A DNA stretch of 14,523 bases, taken from contig CAZEWG010000051.1 of NCBI GenBank assembly GCA_964514485.1, forward strand, positions 1 to 14,523, read 5' to 3'. The notes below the pieces were generated by a model. It had not been told where the DNA came from. It ran no database searches and was given only the letters and a program-made list of their open reading frames with translations. This DNA is from JAEZAA01 sp964514485 (GTDB lineage Bacteria; Pseudomonadota; Gammaproteobacteria; Pseudomonadales; Oleiphilaceae). Made by a program: the position numbers and the translations under genes. Below, piece by piece: positions 13,893 to 14,523 of the stretch; the first letter of the stretch is position 1; every line of letters starts with the position of its first letter.

Positions 13893-14523
13893 TGGAGGAG
13901 CGTCTGATCTGGCGTCGGGAAAGCGACCGCTTCCTGCTGTCGTTGCAGTTCTTCACCCGGATTCCGATTCCGGCCTCGGTGCCCTATTCGGAAGAGGAGC
14001 TGAACCATGCGGTGATCTATTTCCCGTTGATCGGCACCCTGATCGGCGCCCTCTGTGCCGGTGTTTTTCTGGCGGCCGGACTACTCTGGGACACGCCGGT
14101 GGCGTTGTTTCTCAGCATGGTGGCAGGGCTTCTGCTGACCGGCGCCTTTCATGAAGACGGGCTGGCGGACTTTGCCGATGGCATGGGCGGCGGCTGGACC
14201 CGGGAACGGATCATGGACATCATGCACGACTCCCGGCTCGGCACCTTCGGCGCCGTGGTGCTGTGGGCCGCCCTGGTGGGCAAGTTCCTGTTTTTGGTAT
14301 CCCTGCCTCCCGCCCTGATCGCGCCGGTGATGGTGCTGGCCCATACCGTCAGCCGGATCGCCTCCACCAGCATGATGCTCAACGAGTCCTACGCCCGCCC
14401 CGACGGTAAGGCCAAGCCGCTGGCCATCCGCATCTCGCCCTCGGGCTTTGGGCTGGCCGTGCTACTGGCCCTGCTGCCGTTCCTGTTTATCCCGCTGCCG
14501 CCCTTGCTGTGGCTGGCGGTACT
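13892..14523 (+). CDS. cobS: Adenosylcobinamide-GDP ribazoletransferase (3' truncated by window edge)
   Basis: Partial: 210 residues are visible and the frame is open to the last base. The family is about 250 aa, so some 40 residues are missing. It is an inner-membrane enzyme that joins adenosylcobinamide-GDP to alpha-ribazole (phosphate), the last stage of cobalamin assembly, directly after the CobT step. Signatures: FLLSLQFFTRIPIP (14-27), FHEDGLADFADGMGGG (86-101, acidic Mg2+-binding type motif), IMHDSRLGTFGAV (110-122) and several hydrophobic segments (about 42-64, 70-85, 120-150, 186-210). The ATG at 13892 shares its A with the cobT TGA. GGAG at 13886-13890 is absent, but an AAGGAG at 13878-13883 (in CAAGGAGCC) sits inside the cobT end, 8 nt before the start. 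Confidence 0.95.
   Translation, partial: MEERLIWRRESDRFLLSLQFFTRIPIPASVPYSEEELNHAVIYFPLIGTLIGALCAGVFLAAGLLWDTPVALFLSMVAGLLLTGAFHEDGLADFADGMGGGWTRERIMDIMHDSRLGTFGAVVLWAALVGKFLFLVSLPPALIAPVMVLAHTVSRIASTSMMLNESYARPDGKAKPLAIRISPSGFGLAVLLALLPFLFIPLPPLLWLAV

Overview
The window looks like chromosomal DNA of a free-living, probably marine or halotolerant gammaproteobacterium. This rests on gene content: a BetT-type BCCT transporter, Mqo, a DUF3820-like protein, a hybrid sensor kinase, CobT/CobS, and a sigma-28 (FliA) type promoter that implies flagella. The genus cannot be fixed from this stretch alone. Coding density is high and moderately GC-rich. I see no insertion sequence, phage gene, CRISPR array or RNA gene.

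Layout. Bases 1-4930 read on the plus strand: the 3' part of an MscS-family channel, a small exported EF-hand protein, a BCCT transporter and malate:quinone oxidoreductase (mqo). Bases 4931-5355 are non-coding, with a 21-bp degenerate tandem repeat, a minus-strand terminator and a 100-N scaffold gap (5204-5303). An exact 55-bp duplication flanks the gap. Bases 5356-9751 read on the minus strand: a hot-dog thioesterase, an unrecognised 378-aa protein with a near-perfect FliA promoter, a saccharopine-dehydrogenase-like oxidoreductase, an RbgA/YlqF GTPase and a small DUF3820-type protein. Clear intrinsic terminators lie at 7164-7199 and 8595-8616. Bases 9938-11794 (plus) encode a membrane hybrid histidine kinase. 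It converges on an exported cyclase-family metal hydrolase (minus, 11808-12623). An 18-bp inverted repeat lies between the cyclase and the divergent cobT-cobS pair (plus; cobS runs off the right edge).

How the genes fit together. MscS and the BCCT transporter both fit osmotic-stress handling: efflux on down-shock, compatible-solute or precursor uptake on up-shock. Mqo feeds electrons from malate to quinone. CobT and CobS carry out the lower-ligand steps of cobalamin assembly and are translationally coupled. The rest are largely single-gene units, and there is no obvious large multi-gene system. The most informative observations are the FliA promoter on the unknown gene, the altered substrate-site residues in the BCCT transporter, the altered metal ligands in the exported cyclase, and the likely artefactual scaffold gap.
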